Origin: Panopea generosa
Lineage: Eukaryota > Mollusca > Bivalvia > Adapedonta > Hiatellidae
NCBI GenBank assembly: GCA_029582155.1
Contig: CM055897.1
Span: forward strand, 94,005,829 to 94,069,828
Length of the DNA: 64,000 nucleotides
Direction of reading: 5' to 3'
This document shows positions 62,637-64,000 of the stretch, piece after piece. The notes beneath the pieces are model-generated. The model saw only the letters and a program-made list of their open reading frames with translations. It was not told the DNA's origin and searched no databases. The position numbers and the translations under genes are program-made. The stretch's first letter is position 1, and every line of letters starts with the position of its first letter.

Positions 62637-63244
62637 TGAACAAAAATACATCTTATAATCATTTCATCTATTTGAGGGTTTACTGTTATAATGGAATATC
62701 ACTATTAATCTACTGTTTTACTTATAAATGCAATATCAAATGAATGCTTAATGCTTTTGTGGGGTAAGATCATGTAGTCCATGTGTAAAAGACAAACAAC
62801 ATGGGCCCCATTTCACTAACCTCCTTAAGATTTTAAGATTTTACATCAAATTGTGACCCCTAAGAATGTTTCATTTGTGCAGATTTTGTAAAATTAAAAA
62901 TAAATACTATTTACAAGGCTACAGATATTTCACTCCAACGACGTAAAAATAGACAGGACGATTGTTGAAAGAAGATTTTTAATAAATAAAGTGTTTTTAT
63001 TTTGTGTAAGAAAAATAACTCTAATACTGCAAAAGCTTGTGTTTTTATCTGAGTTATCTCCAATTATCTGTTAAAATTTAACAATTGAAGACCATTTCAC
63101 ATAAATGTTTGTTAAATTTTATCTAAGTACAAGTGGTTTTGAAATTGTACTATCATACTTTCTCCTCTTGTAAACAGGACCAGGATATCCTGGTCAAGTG
63201 GATGGTCAACATAATCTCATCTGACACCAACTGGACACACACAG

Positions 63245-63277
<33 letters not shown>

Positions 63278-63505
63278 TCCCCATTTAATAGATCCTTTTG
63301 AATACTCATTAAAACCCATCCACAGTGGCATAGATGCAGATATTTTTGATTATTCCTTATAATATTTAAATTTTATAACAGACAATCATAAGAAAATGTC
63401 ATTCTTTCTTCTAAAGTCAATTGGTACTTGATACAAAAAACTTTACAGTTTAACAGATATTGAGCATAACTAGATTTCGAGCTGATGGAATGTTAAGCAA
63501 ACAGT
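62637..63505. other. intron upstream of exon A with a (CA)n microsatellite
   Basis: A CA-dinucleotide tract lies at 63235-63272. No further ABCD4 exon was recognised. Confidence 0.6.
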
Positions 63506-63507
63506 GA

Positions 63508-63741
63508 GTCCGGAGCAACATGGTCCCGGTGGTACTGTGGTAGAGCACCAAACCCATGATCGAAGGGTTGTGGGTTTGATCCTCCCCCAAGGCCATGTGG
63601 TTGTATCATTGAGCAGACACTATTTTCCGCATATGCCATAGTACTTGGTTCTACCCAAGAAGACTTGGTACATGATTTGTATAAGTTATAAAAACTTGTT
63701 TCGCAATGGAAGTAAAATAAATAAGTTTAAACTAACAGAGC
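63508..63741 (+). mobile_element. tRNA-derived SINE, family A, single-unit copy
   Basis: A box ggtactgtggtagagcacc, B box gtgggtttgatcctc, body atcattgagcagacac...agtacttggttctacccaag (one unit only), tail acttgtttcgcaatggaagt aaaataaataagtttaaac. This is the unexpanded form against which the expanded copies at 9.0 and 50.7 kb can be read. Confidence 0.8.
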
Positions 63742-64000
63742 TTTGAACAACTCAGCCATCAAACACTCTTCATTGTGACTGAGTTCCCTGATCATGAAAA
63801 CTTGTGCTTTCAGTATGTAACCCAGTATTACAAAAAAATCCACTATCTTGCCAAAACAGATTTATAATGACTATGACTTGCAGGAATCACCACCATCATA
63901 CTAAAAATGTATTTTAATGGTTATGAGCTAATGAAATAAATACCATCTATTGCCAAGATTAACCCATACTGACTAAACATTAAAAGTAAATCTGATCAAG

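Noticed and set aside
63515..63590. A functional tRNA gene
   Set aside because: A and B boxes are present but the acceptor, D and anticodon stems do not pair convincingly, and the sequence continues into a shared body and tail. It is a SINE head; the same applies at 9.15-9.22 kb and 25.5 kb.

Overview
The window is animal nuclear DNA, most likely from a bivalve mollusc. This is inferred from four things: AT-rich sequence with phase-matched introns, an intronless B-box/coiled-coil gene of the kind expanded in bivalves, a Ngaro-type tyrosine-recombinase retrotransposon with an SGNH domain, and tandem dispersed repeats carrying a TGACCTTGACCTTTGA core. No bacterial gene organisation is present.

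Nearly the whole window is one gene on the minus strand. Ten exons between 62.6 kb and 16.1 kb join in perfect phase into about 408 residues that follow the vertebrate ABCD4 protein (lysosomal cobalamin ABC transporter), from near its first membrane segments to the Walker A motif. The first exon(s) lie right of the window and the rest of the ATPase lies left of it. About 1.2 kb of coding sequence is spread over more than 46 kb because the introns are filled with tandem arrays and mobile elements.

The main discovery is that several of these arrays are made from the gene's own exon/intron junctions. The 57-bp satellite at 1-8.5 kb (about 149 copies) is, read on the gene strand, a 3' splice site followed by what looks like the start of the next ABCD4 exon, in the correct phase and with no stops. 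The roughly 40-bp satellite at 36.7-45.4 kb (about 220 copies) starts at exon E and repeats its last 16 coding bases plus its 5' splice site. A reversed block of the same satellite lies on the other side of exon F. Exon D's 3' end and donor are present three times in a 121-bp repeat, and exon B's acceptor is duplicated in a 66-bp repeat. One gene therefore carries hundreds of decoy splice sites copied from its own junctions.

Layout from left to right: 57-bp junction satellite (1-8.5 kb); piggyBac-like MITE and tRNA-type SINE (8.7-9.2 kb); decayed Ngaro retrotransposon (about 9.9-14.2 kb); membrane-protein-like remnant (15.1-15.4 kb); exon J (16.1 kb); 42-bp array (16.6-22.0 kb); exons I, H and G (22.0-26.0 kb) with dispersed repeats and SINEs; hormone-element-like tandem repeat (27.4-29.2 kb); nested B-box gene (30.4-32.1 kb); 48-bp array (33.2-34.1 kb); exon F (35.7 kb) flanked by inverted arms; donor satellite (36.7-45.4 kb); exon E (45.5 kb); 26-bp array (46.1-48.7 kb) with a nested insertion; exons D and C (49.2-50.6 kb); a SINE with an internal 34-bp expansion (50.7-54.9 kb); SINE with nested MITE (55.1-55.6 kb); exon B (56.0 kb); 44-bp and 20-bp arrays (56.6-61.1 kb); exon A (62.6 kb); SINE (63.5 kb).
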